Origin: Adiantum capillus-veneris
Lineage: Eukaryota > Streptophyta > Polypodiopsida > Polypodiales > Pteridaceae
Reading direction: 5' to 3'
Length of the DNA: 64,000 nt
Assembly (NCBI GenBank): GCA_014529385.2
Contig: CM043959.1
Span: 48,797,928 to 48,861,927 of the forward strand
Positions 48,411 to 61,029 of this stretch are shown here, in pieces. A model generated the notes under the pieces. That model saw nothing but the letters and a program-made list of their open reading frames with translations, ran no database searches and was not told the origin of the DNA. A program made the position numbers and the translations under genes. Within the stretch, counting starts at the first letter, position 1. Each line of letters starts with the position of its first letter.

Positions 48411-50070
48411 CATTTTCTCTTGGCTATAAGCAAGCTTTGACCTAGATAAGCCACTATTTGCAATAAATCGCAATGTCCTTTCTTCCATTTCATACCTTCT
48501 TTCTTTCGACTGAAACCCAAGAGGTGGAGGTTGTACAGGCCTCACCACTCCATGTGTTTCTCTCACATTTTGTTTCTCCAAAGGGTAGTACTCACTTTGG
48601 CTGCTATACCACATTGTAGCTGGTACTGGCGTTGGTTTATTTGATGCTTCCATCATTGGCATGTATCTCATGTCTACCGGCATTCTAGGTTGTTGTCCTA
48701 AGACAACAACCTAGCTGTGGCCTTAAAACTCCTACTGGTCCTGGCGCATTCCCCGTAATGTATCTAGGTGGAGTAGGTGCTTCTGGAACAGGTTGTACAT
48801 ACCTCTCCCTATCATTTTCCATGCTATAATAGCACTCTTCCTCCGTACGGTTTGTCCATTTTCTCTCAATTTCACACCACTTCGGCTCTCCCGAATCACA
48901 ACTAACAAGAGGAATCAACCTCTTGACCAAGTCGTCGATAAGATTTTCTTGATCAATAGGTGCCGTTGGCTTGGCAATGGACTCACTTATCTGTGAAACA
49001 CTGTGCTAAGAGGATGTGTCATCTTCTTGACTCTTTAAGTCCTTTTCTTTGTAAGCCTCACAGTTATCCACTAGATAAAGAGCTTCTTTGATCAACTCGT
49101 TTAGCGTCATCCTCCTTATCATATGCAGATCCTTCTGAAGGCCCTCATCTCTCATTCCCTGGATAAAGATCAGCATCAGTCGTGCTTGCGTAGGTAATTC
49201 CGCTCTCGGACAGAGCTTAACATATCTCTTGAGCCGTAATGATGCTTTGCGTACTGATTCATTCTCTTTCTGTTTGAATCTATGGATTTGCGAGACCGTG
49301 TTGTGAGCAATGCCTTTTGGCAAGAATTCTTCAGTAAACTCCTCTAACAGCTCATCTAGGGTCTCAAAATCCCATTTTTCCACCGAGTCGAACCATGTAG
49401 CTGCATCATCTTCTAGAGTGAATCCAAATCCCGCAAATTGTGTCGCAAAATCTGAAACTTCCTCTGCTCTAATATTCACTCTTCTAAAAGCCGTTACGTG
49501 ATCTCTCGGATCTTTATCGCCAGAGTATTTTCTGTTTACCCATTTCTGGACTTGGGATGGTCTTACTCGTCGATTGTCTGCAAGTCTAACCAGAGACTCT
49601 CCCAATCCTTCTCTCGTTATCACTCTTGAAGGGAATCCTGGTGGCTCTCTTCTTGGAATTCCTATAGGAATTCTCGTGTTTGGTGGAGGCATTTGTGGTC
49701 CTTCATTGACCAAATATCCACCTCTTTCTAGTACAGTCTGTGGATTTGTGCTTTCTACAACTCTGTATTCTCGTCCATACTTGTCGACAACTATAGATCT
49801 CCATTGACAGTCGACTCCGTATGTGTAGACATATAAGAGCTTGTAATCCGTTATCTCTTCTAGGTATGGATCTGAGCACCTATAAAGATTGACCTCATTG
49901 TCGTCAATGTATCTATATAGTCCTTCACTCTCATGACCAATCATCGAAACTCTCTCAACAAGATGGGTCTTTATCAATTGCAAGTTTGGAAGATCCATTG
50001 TGGGAGGATATTCCTCTATCGTCGGGATCTCCAAGCTTGTGTAAGTTGCGTTTGAATTTAGGATAGACAT
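48411..50070 (-). pseudogene. Element B gag, 5' part
   Basis: The frame starts at ATG 50070 (MSILNSN) and carries a retrotransposon gag capsid domain at about 49,500-49,150. Its key segments are DDAATWFDSVEKW, a Leu-rich helix, EEFLPKG and the RFKQKENESV block, as in plant Ty3/gypsy gag. A TAG at 49006-49008 interrupts it, and the same frame resumes to about 48,715. There a 30-bp hairpin coincides with a frame change, after which coding continues to 48411. The giant element cuts it here, and the zinc-knuckle part continues at 14975. Gag forms the particle in which reverse transcription occurs. Confidence 0.9.
48685..48714. repeat. Perfect 13-bp hairpin at the gag frameshift
   Basis: CTAGGTTGTTGTC, a 4-nt loop, then its exact reverse complement. 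The frame of gag changes exactly across it, suggesting a fold-back templated insertion. Confidence 0.85.
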
Positions 50071-52311
50071 GATTTCTGGGCTTAAGAGCTTTTGCTTGGT
50101 TCAAGTAGAATTAGTCCACTGTGTTCAAGTGCTTTGGTTAGGGAAAAGTCGAAACTATGTCCAAAACCACAACCGTTTCTTCACAATTCTCGCAAATTGT
50201 CGCTTTTTGATCCGATACCATTTGTGAAAGTTATGGCCAAAACAGTGAAATGCACTTTAGACTGGTCAAAATGAGTCCAAATTCAATTTTAAAAGAAGAT
50301 TTGGGATCTCTGTGACACTGTGAACACTTCTGTATGGTCAAAATTATAGTTGGACCCTAAAACTGGCCTAGAGACATCCTATGCGTAGGATGTCTTTTTG
50401 CTCAGAATTTAACAAAATTTGGTCCAGAGACTCCCCTTAAGTCCAACAACACAATGGTATGCTCAGATTTTAGTTTGGATGTAAACATGTCCTTGAGACA
50501 TCCTACGCATAGGATGTCTTTTTGCTCAGAATGACTTGAAATTTTTCACCCTAGCTTCTCCTTGATGTGCTGATCACAGTGGTGTGCTCATAGGTTGGTT
50601 TGGAGTCCTAAATCAAGCTGGAGACATCCTATGCGTAGAATGTCTTTTTGCTCTGTTTCAGCTCAAACTTACACTGTAGCTTCCCCTTGATGTGCTAATC
50701 TCACAGCTATTTTTACTTTTTGATTCTGACACCTATAGATTGGTCAAATGCTCAAGAATCTATTCCAAAAGCCTGATGTCTATTCTGATGAATTCACTAG
50801 TCAAATCAACTCCAAATTGGACCAAATTTGCCTAGGAGGCTTATTTAAGGCTATATGACAGCATGGTATGGTCACAATAGAATTTTGGTTTCAGAATTAT
50901 GCCTTAGACATCCTACACGTAGGATGTCTTTTTGCTCAGAATGAACCCAAATTTGAACCACAGACTCTCCTTAAGGTGCTGATCACTATGGTATGCTCAA
51001 AATTAAGTTTGGAGTGCAAAATCACACATATGACATCCTACGCGTAGGATGTCTTTTTGGCCTGTTTGACCCCAGACTTGACCCAAAGCTTCCCCTTGAT
51101 GTCAGCAACCTAGTGCTATGCTCAGATTTTGGTTTGGATTTCAAAAGACCCCAATTTTAGATGTTCTAGTCTTTTTCAGTCAAAAGTGCTAAAGTTTGCT
51201 TAGGATCCCCGTTTCTTCCCCAAATGAGATGTAAACTCTCTCAGTCACTCAATACATCATGCAGATCATGCTTCTGCAGCCATCCTATGGATTTGGTCTT
51301 GGAATAATGCCTTGGCACAATTTGGGTAGGATGTCTGGCAATTTCAGTCTATCTGGCCTTTTCTTGTCAAGCTATGGTCAAGTTCCCCTTTCCAGGTGAA
51401 AATAGGGTAAAACCTACCTTCTAAACACACTAGTAACCTCAGATTTTCAAAAAAAATGCCCAGATCACCCTGTAGACATCCTACGCGTAGGATGTCTACT
51501 GCTGATTTTTTGAGACTGAAGTGTCCCTGATGCTTCCTTATGCTCTCAGCAAGTGCAAGTATGCTTCACAATTGCAAAAACATGCAAAAATCACTCAATT
51601 TAAGCCTTTTCTGAAATTTTACGTTCTCTGACTTCGCCTTTTGGCTTTTGGTCAACAAAAATAGGGAAAAACACCTAAGTCAATATGTTACTAGGGTAAA
51701 ACCTACCCTCTCAACCCACTGGTGTAGTCAAAATTTTCAAATTTGGTCTCCAGAATCCCCTTGAGACATCCTACGCGTAGGATGTCTATGTTTACAGAAT
51801 TGCAGGTTTTCTTCACACAACCCTTGCAAATGCTCTTTTATATGCACAACATCAGTCAGTCATACAAAATTATCCATAAAAGCTTGTTTAATGCATTTTT
51901 ACCCACAAAAGCACACTTTTCCGTGATTTCAAATGCAATCAAGAACTTTAGCAACTAATTCAATGCTGAATAGCTCTAGATCAGAATCAGATCACTTACC
52001 TAAAGCTACTCCTACAAATCATATGGGGTTTTGCATCTATGAGTAGAAAAACGCTTCACTGCCACACACGGACTAGTAAACGCTTTTATCACCTCACAAA
52101 TCACTCGACCACCAACAACTACTCTAATCCACAGATCCTAACTAAACCTATCTAGTCGCAGACCCTCGGCAAGACACACGCTTCCTGGCTATCCACTTGA
52201 TCGCGGAATATCCTCTTCCGGATCCACTTAAGAAAAATGCTTTCTTTAGCCGAAACTAAATCAAGCAACCATCACACGAGTGTTAGTAGGAAACCTACTT
52301 AGGTCCTTGTG
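50071..52311 (-). other. Element B leader with seven palindrome copies
   Basis: Non-coding between the primer-binding site and gag. It holds palindromes with core CATCCTACGCGTAGGATG or one-base variants at 50372, 50496, 50622, 50906, 51031, 51474 and 51764 (each 24 bp). They sit in degenerate ~125-bp or longer units with shared phrases (TTTTTGCTCAGAAT, CTCCCCTTAAG/CTTCCCCTTGATG). Such hairpins could act in RNA packaging or dimerisation, or as transcription factor sites; this is inference. Confidence 0.85.
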
Positions 52312-52329
52312 TCCCCGGCACTGGCGCCA
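52312..52329 (-). other. Primer-binding site of element B (tRNA-Asp-like)
   Basis: On the minus strand TGGCGCCAGTGCCGGGGA follows the LTR end after one base. It is close to the tRNA-Asp-type site of plant gypsy elements (TGGCGCCGTTGCCGGGGA, from memory). Confidence 0.85.
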
Positions 52330-52330
52330 A

Positions 52331-53287
52331 TGTTCGACGTGAGCAACTCACACACCCATGAAGTGCATGCAAACACTACCTAGATCAACATAATGTCAAT
52401 CGAGGACACAGATGACACGATAGGCACACGGGGGAAATCTATTTAGCTTGTCAGGCTGAGACCATCCTACACATACAACACTCTGGAAGGCCAACTAAAC
52501 CACAATCAAGAACCTCACTGCTCTCAACTACACCACCTAGCCACATACATACATACGAAAGGTAACTCACCTAATCATGCCAGATTCCTACGAAACTTAA
52601 GGAACACCATCCCCTCACTAGGATACACCTGTCCCTAAGCTTCTACACTCAAAACCCTCACTCTCAACCCATCTGCAGAAAACGCGTAGGATGACAGAGC
52701 ACAATTTTTAAAGTGCTCAAAACTAAAATTTATGAGTACCTATGCGTAGCTTATGTCGCCACGATTCTATAGACTACTAGCACGCAGAAAACAGACATCG
52801 TTTGATACACTTATGGCCACAAATAGCTCGTAGATGCGTCGGCGTGTGCGCTTCGTCTCGCATGGAATGCTTGGCATTGTCGCGTAGCTCTCCTCGAGCC
52901 TACAAAAATGGTGTAATCGGATCTCCAATGTGTTGAGCGAGCTGGGTGTAGCGAGAGGATGAAGCTCACGCTCACTCTCTTTCTCTCTCACACACAGTAG
53001 ATGGCAGCGCTAAAGTTTGATTATGATAAAAGTCTCTTTACAAAATGACCTAGGTACCTTATACACTAAGGCTACCTTAGGTTTAACCAAAAATGGGGTT
53101 GAAAGGGTCAAATGGCTTTGTATTTACAATCTGGAAGGACCATTGCACCCCAGCTTCTGAAACTAGAATAACTACTCATTACAAATGATGTTTATAGCCA
53201 TAATCCGTAGCATTTCATAACTCGCAAAAGATAAGACTTTGGTATGAAACTTGAGTTATGTTGTGTTGTTGACCCAGCGGTTCAACA
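52331..53287 (-). repeat. 5' LTR of element B
   Basis: Nearly identical to 8355-9310 and bounded by TGTTCGACG and TTCAACA on the + strand. The minus strand runs into the primer-binding site, which identifies it as the 5' copy. Confidence 0.93.
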
Positions 53288-53292
53288 CACAC
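53288..53292. other. Target-site duplication (right) of element B
   Basis: CACAC, identical to 8350-8354. Confidence 0.93.
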
Positions 53293-54217
53293 CCATGCAA
53301 GAGGAAAGCATAGCAGGATCCTCTCAAGAGCCGCAGGATCTAACACAAGAAGAGGAGGAAAAATTACGTAAGGCAATAGAGGCAGAGCTAAGAGAAAGCA
53401 CAAAGGAAGCATTGGAATGGGAGCAGAGGGTCTTCAAATCTATGACAATTCAGAAGATCGACGCCAACAATATCAGGCACTAGTGGCTTCAACCCTCTCT
53501 CCCATATCCATTGCTGAAGTATGAAGCAGTAACAATAAACATGCAAATCAGAGAAGAGCCAACGGTACCTCTCTACAATGCAGACACCTCGAGGCCAGAA
53601 GGAGTTAAGCTCATAGTGGATTCTCAGCCAAAGTGGAGGAAGGCTTGGCTTACCAACTACCCACAATATCTAATCCACTTGGTAGAGGCACGTAAACATA
53701 TCAGAGACAACCTCAGCTTCTATCCTCTACCAAGGGTTAGGACGTGGAAGGCACAAGAAATTTTGCAAAGAAGCCAACCCACTTGGCTGAATACCCAAAG
53801 CTACCGGGCATGAAGGCAGGTGAGAGAATAAGTGTCCAATACATGGTGAAAACCCTAAAGGGCGCCATAAAATTGTTCACTGTCTCACCTGACCTTACAT
53901 GCATAATGAAGAGAAAAATCTGCAGAACCATCCTAGCAATGTTCGAGACCTTCAAGCCGGGCCAGGTGACCGACAGCATATTCTTCTTCCAAGATACATA
54001 TAGATGTGCTTACGATCTGTCAAGTCATCCTTCCAAGGAGGTGATACATGCGCTGTACCAAAGAATCATGTTTCTACCATCCTATCATCTCCAGGCTTTT
54101 GAAGAAGCATTCTATACAGGGTTCTTCACCATGAATACATATATCTTTGGCCTGACAATGCTGAACCTACATGCAAGGTACGAATCACTCCTAAAGATGC
54201 GGGAAACGATAAGATGA
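53293..54217 (+). pseudogene. Element A third ORF, 3' part
   Basis: The frame of 5840-8354 resumes immediately after element B (PMQEES...), with a Glu-rich helix, then a TAG at 53481-53483 and a one-base frame change near 53,745. It continues as a globular domain (ISVQYMVKTLKGAIKLFTVS...CIMKRKICRTILAMFETFKPGQV...) to TGA 54215-54217. The domain is not recognised. It lies just before the polypurine tract of A, as expected for a terminal accessory ORF. Confidence 0.75.
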
Positions 54218-54254
54218 AGCAGCTAATCAAGGACATGTTGGGGAAGACATGAAC

Positions 54255-54268
54255 AAGGAGGGGGGGGA
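54255..54268 (+). other. Polypurine tract of element A
   Basis: AAGGAGGGGGGGGA-type purine run directly before the TGTTAGAATC start of the LTR. Confidence 0.85.
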
Positions 54269-55208
54269 TGTTAGAATCTGGACACACCCCATGTCATCTA
54301 ACTACTCGGAGGACTATTATCTTTGTAATTATTCATTCATTGAGGAAAACCCGATCTTTCACCTTGTAAATATTTGGACTTACAGAAGTTTCCGAATTGT
54401 ATCCCAGTTTTGATAGTTAGATTGAGTAGATGGTTGATTTTGGAACTTTAGGGTTTGAAAATTTGTAAGGTATATATACCACTTTTTGACCTCAATGAGA
54501 AAAACCTTTTGTCATTTAAAAAAAACAAGTTTGAGGTCTGTGAGTGAGCGTACTATGTAAGAGAGAGAGAGAGTGTGAGCTTCGTCTTGACGCTACGAGT
54601 GCTACGGTGGTCGGAATCGAGTGCGGAGAAGTGCAGCGTGTTGCCCCCGATTAGAGCTACGCGCCGATACCAACATTTCGCGCGTACAGTCCGACTTTGT
54701 GAGCTCCTTCTACGAGCTTCATCGGTTGTTTGGGTGAGCATACGTTGTCCGATTTTGCATTGCAGCATATCCACGCGTTCACATTGAGTAGAACTACACA
54801 TTAGGCACTTTAGATTTCAAAAACGAAGACCTGCAGATTTCAACCAAACATCCTACGTGTTTTTGCACCGGGTGTTTTGGGTCGTGATTTTGGTTCATAG
54901 ACCTTAGGGAGAGCGGTCTATTGGTATTAGTAGGGTCTCCTTCAAGTTCTATGGTGTTTTGAGATTGTTTGATGGGTGTTCGGCTCTAGAAAGCGTTGTA
55001 GGAAGTTTCCTCTTTTGCACTCTTGAAGGCTGTGACTTAGACAATTGGTAGAGACCTCTGTAGGAATTAGTTAGGAGTCGGTCGAGTGTAGGTTGACACC
55101 TTATGCTTGCTTCCACGCGCCTGCGGGTCGAGCTTCGTCCTTAGCTGACATTACATGTTAGGTAAGTTCTCGCTGTGATGACGTCCATCGCGGCGTATTC
55201 ATCCAACA
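54269..55208 (+). repeat. 3' LTR of element A
   Basis: Starts TGTTAGAATCTGG after the polypurine tract and most likely ends ATCCAACA (TG...CA, about 940 bp). It contains a TATATATA box near 54470 and a GA-rich run near 54560. The 5' LTR would lie left of the window, so the end is inferred from the TG/CA rule. An alternative end 36 bp further on, before TTGGCAGCG, is possible. Confidence 0.7.
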
Positions 55209-57040
55209 ACATTGACTTTTGATAATATGACAGTCAATTCACATTGGCAGCGACAATCTACTGCAGATCGACACTCTCTAGCTCTTGAACTGGATCTACT
55301 GCTAGGAAACAGACCTACATACAGATGTATGAAGGAGGTCAGAACTCAACTAAAAGAAGTCTTGCTTCAGATGAAAATTTCCAGAGGAGTTTTGGATCAG
55401 AGGGTGTAGACCATCATTGAAGATCAGTCTTCCAACAGTAAAGGACCCCAAACTCAAATGATAGTAGGAGAACATGCAACTGCTCTCCAAAGACTCTTTC
55501 AGCTGGTCTGAGTTACTAGAAAGATGATGCAGTAGGAGAAGCAAGCTGTTCTCAATTTTCTGGATTTTGTGCCGACTTCTCCAATTCTCCAATATGCATT
55601 ACTTGCTAAAGAGGCTGAACTGCCTAGATTTTTCTTAGCCTTGTATCCTCAACATCTAGAACCAGTGGATCGGCTCACTTACTTCAGCATCACTAATGAA
55701 CTCTAGGGCTGGTATGAGCGAGCCACTATGGAATGGAAAGCCTGGAAACCACTGATCAATGATGCTCTCAAAATGGATACTATCATGGATTTGCAGGGAG
55801 AAATATAGAAGGTAAAACTCTATATGATACAGTGAAAGATCAGCTTCGTAGATTAACGAAGATAAAAAATCCGTTACTCCAATTGACTGTGGAGTCTTCC
55901 AAGATTCTTGAAAAGGATATCACTGCAAAACCAGGACTAGGGCCACAATATAGTGAGATGGTTGAGATTCTCTTTGAAGCTAGAATCAAGACAAATCAGT
56001 CTCTCCCACCGCAGGGATGGATCCACACAACCTTGCATTGTCATAAATTGGCCAAAACCCGTCTAACCAAGGGCAAACAGAGTTTGTATGATCCCAACAC
56101 CAAAACTTACAACGACCTCAATGTCTTATGAATTTGAGAAGTCCACTGTAAGGTGGGATCCACTTGAGCAAGAGGCCATTTACAAACTTATCCAAAAGGA
56201 CAATGCTGGCACTAGAACTTCTCAGGCACCAACACAGAAGAAGGGCAAGAGGAAGCGCGTTCAATGGAAGGATACTGGGTAGATCCATCTCAGAATCAGA
56301 TGATAGTTTTTCCCAGCTAGGCATTGGAATTTCCTTGGTTGTGCACCCTTGGAATTACAATTATAGGGGTGTCAAGCACTCAACATGCATGAAGTAGGAT
56401 ATAAAGCTGGCAATACCAAAAGACTAATATCATGAGGACCATCGGTCAAACCAGAAAGCTAGATGGTTTTCTCAACACCAAATCAAAATCAGGCGGTGGA
56501 TTTTTTTCAGGAATTTTGGAGTTATACCAAAATTTGAGAAAGGAGGGAAGGATGTAGAAGGCAAGGATAGTCCTAGCAGGCGGGAGTTGCCCCTTAGAAA
56601 GCCGACCAATGAGAAGCAGGAGCAGCCACATTGGAAGGAATTACCGCAGGCAGTTATTATAGTAACTCTTGAGATCTATAAATAGGACCCGCTACACTGT
56701 AACCGGGCTTCTGGTCTTTTTGTCTTTTGGGCTTTCTAAGCACTTTTGGTTTACGAGCTCTTAGCCTCTAGATTCACCTCTGTAATCATTAATCTTGTAA
56801 TCATTTGATCTTAACTCATTGTACAATATACTGGTTATCCTTGAACCATTAATCTGAATATGCAATTACCATTTCCACTCTCCCAGTTCTATCTTCCATT
56901 TCAGTATGTTATTCCAGTTCAATCATCTATCTCAATCCAGTACTTTGTTTCAGTCTCACTAACTGAACTGACGATATAACCAATAGCTCAAAATTATAAC
57001 ACTAGAATAAGTTGTCTGAAGAGACCAAATCCCATTCCAA
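55209..57040 (+). pseudogene. Decayed retroelement-like ORF, unrecognised
   Basis: A degraded coding stretch (about 55212-56280) reads on the + strand with several TAG stops and frame changes. The best piece is 55832-56131, which includes YSEMVEILFEARIKTNQSLPPQGWIHT and YDPNTKTYNDL. A TATA-like CTATAAATAGG lies at 56676-56686, followed by a T-rich stretch and repeated TAATCATT phrases. This could be part of another LTR element or an endogenous pararetrovirus-like sequence; I cannot assign it. Nothing intact remains. Confidence 0.4.
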
Positions 57041-57347
57041 TCGCCACAATTCTAACAACTACTTGCATGCAAAAAACAGACATTGTTTGATACACTTACG
57101 ACCATAATTAGCTCGTAGATGCGTTAGCACATGTGCTCTGTTTTGCGTGAAATGCTTCGTATTGTTGTGTAACTCTCTCCAAGACTATTGCAATGATACA
57201 GTTGGATTTCCAATGCGATGAGCGATCAGGGAGTAGCGTTAGGATGAAGCTCACATTCTTTCTCTTTCTCTCTCACTCATAGTCAAAGGGAACACAAAAC
57301 CTTGATTAAGATTAAGTTTCTATTTACAAAATGACCTAGGTACTTAT
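57041..57347 (-). repeat. Remnant of a B-type LTR
   Basis: From TCGCCACAATTCTA through AAAACAGACAT, TGATACACTTA, AGCTCGTAGATGCG and ATGACCTAGGTAC it follows the B LTR (compare 52757-53060) with many differences. It is cut at both ends, so it is an older copy than either LTR of B. Confidence 0.85.
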
Positions 57348-58933
57348 AGCCATTTTTTGGCTCTCCGTAATTGCTATAGTAAACCACCTCACCCTACCAA
57401 AATCACCCAAACACTGTGGCTATCCCTACCTTTTCATTGTACATAGACGTATGTGAGGTAGGAGACTTTTCCCATATCTCCTTAAAACCCTCAGCTAGCT
57501 AGTCATTGGGCTAGTTGAGCCAAATAAGTTTTTAAAAAAAATATTATGGCCCATTTGTGTGTAAATATTTCATTATATATAGGGCCTAAATATAAGGAAT
57601 TTTCATAACTATTTTGATATTTATTTAAATATTTATACCTAGGTGTGCGTTATTTCATTATCACATTTTTTCATACCATTTTGCACACTCTTTATTACAT
57701 AGAAATATATTTTCATGCAAGCTTCCCTTATTTTTGGTATGCATCCACTCCAAGAAAAAAACTCAAAAATACCTTCCACTATCAATCATTGCCTTTCACT
57801 AAATTCCTATTTCCTACAGGTATTGTTTCTTACCTCTTGTCAATAAACATACATCAATTAAAAAAATGCGTATCATCCTCATTTGATTCCCTAAATTTTT
57901 ATATATGAATTATATATATATATATAACTCACACTATTCTAGATTCCATATATTGTTTATATATACTAACCTGTTTTTTTCCATCATATCTATATATTAT
58001 ATTTATGCATAATCCAAAACCATGCATATTTTCAAACCCCTAAGAATCAATTAGGTCATGCTCCAATGCAACGAGGGGCTCACCTTTGGAGCTATATGCA
58101 AATTCAACAGAAGGGGGGCCACTGAAGACTTTTTTTGTGAAGAAATATAGGCTTTTTGGTTGGATTTTTTATATCCATCTCCACTTTGAATTTGAAGTGG
58201 TGGTTAGAAGACACAATGTGGACCAAGAGGTGAATAATTGTCTCAAAGTTTTCATAATTTTTGGAGCTACCACCGGTGAGCTATGGTTTTTTGATTGGAC
58301 CCTACTCTGTCCACTTTCCTCACAAGTAGCCCATAGTCTTCTCTCACCTCTTTCCACACTTCTACACACGCACACACACACACACACTTATTCCTCACAA
58401 TCCCTCACTCAAACTTGGACCTTCCATGGTTTCTATCACCTTCTTCACCATTAACCTCCCCTCTTACATCCATAGCTCTCATATGAGCTCTACATGTACA
58501 TACACCATCTCTATGCCTGTCTCTATTACTTCCAAAATATAATTCCATCTTACCCCATCTCTATATACATAAAATTCAGCATGTAAAGCATGGGTAACCT
58601 TTGCAAATTGAGAGAAATCATCAACCGAATTTCCATTTTCATCGCGATAATCAACCTTGACGATGATGGCATAAAGAAGAGAAGAAGAAGAAGAGGATCG
58701 ATCATCATTTTGAGAACCTACACAAGTCAGTCCAAAACTTCTTCAAGCTTCACCATCACAAGTATTTTTTCACTTCATTCAACCATATTGCTTCAAGTAT
58801 CCACCTCATTCTACCCATTGTAAATATATCATTAACTTTCTAGTGATTACCAACACTAACCATTAACATACTAACACAAAATAGCCATTGACCTAACCAT
58901 AAAAGACACCTGACCTCAGGACATGTGCATAAT

Positions 58934-59001
<68 letters not shown>

Positions 59002-61029
59002 ATGAAACATGAGTGTGAGAAAAGCCACATAATGAAATCTTGTCAAGGGACCAAATATGATAGAGGACTCAAAAGCACTCTCTTTGAAAAAGATACTTTA
59101 TGATGGTACATGAACATACCATCATCTTGGGGGAGGGCTAATGATAAGCGTTTTTTGGCTCTCTGTAATTGCCATAGCAAGCTACCTCACCCTACCAAAA
59201 TCACCCAAACACTATGGCTATCCCTATCTTTTCATTGTACATAGGCGTGTGTGAGTTAGGAGACTTTTCCCATATCTCCTTAAAACCCTCAGCTAGCTAG
59301 TCATTGGGCTAGTTGAGCCAAATAAATAAAAAATAAAAATAAAAATATATATTATGGTCCATTTTTGTGTAAATATTTCATTATATATAAGGCTTAAATA
59401 TAAGGAGTTTTCATAATTATTTTGATATTTATACATAGGTGTGCGTTATTTGCCTATGTATGCTATGTACATTAACTCACCATTATCACATTTTTTCTTA
59501 CCATTCTACACACTCTTTATTCCATATAAATATATTTTCATGCAAGCTTCCCTTATTTTTGGTATGAATCCACTCCAAGGAAAAACCTCAAAAATACCTT
59601 TCACTATCACTCATTGCCTTTCACTAAATTCCTATTTCCTACATGTATTCTTTTTTACCTTTTGTAAATAAATATACATCAATAAAAAAAATGAGGACTC
59701 TCCTCATTTGATTCCATATATTTTCACATATTTATTATATATATATATAACTCACACTATTCTAGATTCCATATATTGTTTATATATACTAACCTGTTTT
59801 TTTCCATCATATCCATATATTATATTTATGCATAATCCAAAACCATGCATATTTTCAAACCCCTAAGAATCAATTAGGTCATGCTCTGATGTAACGAGGG
59901 GCTCACCTTTGGATCTATATGCAAATTCAACAAAAGGGGGGCCACTGAAGACTTTTTTGTGAAGCAAAATAGTCATTTTGGTTGGAATTTTTATATCCAG
60001 TTCCACTCCAAATTTGAAGTGGTGGTTAGAAGACACAATGTGGACCAAGATCTAAATAATCACCTCAAAAGTTTTCATAATTTTTGGAGGTACCACCGGT
60101 GAGCTATGGTTTTTTGATTGGACCCTAGTTTGCCCATTTTTCTCACAAGTAGCCCATAGTCTTCTCTCACCTCTTTTCACACTTCTACACAAACACACAC
60201 ACACACACACACACACTCATTCCTCTCAATCCCTCACTCAAACCTGAACCTTCCATGGTTTCTCTCACCTTCTTCATTATTAACCTCCCCTTTTACTTCC
60301 ATAGCTCTCATATGAGCTCTACATGTACATACACCATCTCTATTCCTCTCTCTATTACTTCCAAAGTACAATTCCATCTTATCCCTTCTCTAAATACATA
60401 AAATTCAGCATGTACACCATGCATAAACTTTGCAAATTGAGAGAACTCATCAACTAAATTGCCATTTGCATCGTGATAATCAACCTTGGCGACGGTGGCA
60501 TAAAGAAGAGAAGAAGAAGAAAAGGATCGATAGTCATTTTGAGAATCTACACAAGTAAGTCCAAAACTTCTTCAAGCTTCACCATCACAAGTATTTCCTC
60601 ACTTCATTCAACCATCTTACTTCAACCATCCACCTCATTTTACCCATTGTAAATATATCATGAACTTTCTAATGATTACTAACACTAACCACTAACATAC
60701 TAACACAAAATAGCCATTGACCTAACCATAAAAGACACCTCACCTCAACACATGTGCATAGTAACTCTCTCTCTCTCTACATGAAGCATGAGTGTGACAA
60801 AAAGCCACACAATGAAAATCCTGTCAAGGGACCAAATATGATAGAGGACTCAAAAACACGCTCTTTGAAAAAGATGCTTTATGATGGTACATGAATATAC
60901 CATCATCGTGGGGGAGGGCTAATGATAGCCATTTTTTGTCTCTTTATAATTTCTATAGTGAGCTACCTCACCCTACCAAAATCACCCAAACACTGTGGCT
61001 ATCCCTACCTTTTCATTGTACACAGGTGT
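57345..61029 (+). repeat. Tandem 1.8-kb units (two full, one partial)
   Basis: Units begin at about 57345, 59142 and 60923 with TNATAGCCATTTTTTGG-like starts. The first two are about 1797 and 1781 bp and similar throughout; the third is cut at 61029 by the next element. Each junction is preceded by GGGGGAGGGCTAA, a polypurine-tract-like run, and starts TGATA, so the array may derive from an LTR element in tandem. There is no coding capacity. Microsatellites lie inside: (CT)n near 58936-58996 in unit 1, (AC)n near 58370 and 60190. Confidence 0.8.

Noticed and set aside
55209-55260. Primer-binding site TTGGCAGCGAC after the A LTR, making it a 5' LTR
   Set aside because: The polypurine tract directly precedes this LTR and the third ORF ends next to it, so the 3' LTR reading is stronger; the match to a tRNA was not convincing.
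58840-59046. Arg/Glu-alternating frame
   Set aside because: Translation of the (CT)n microsatellite.
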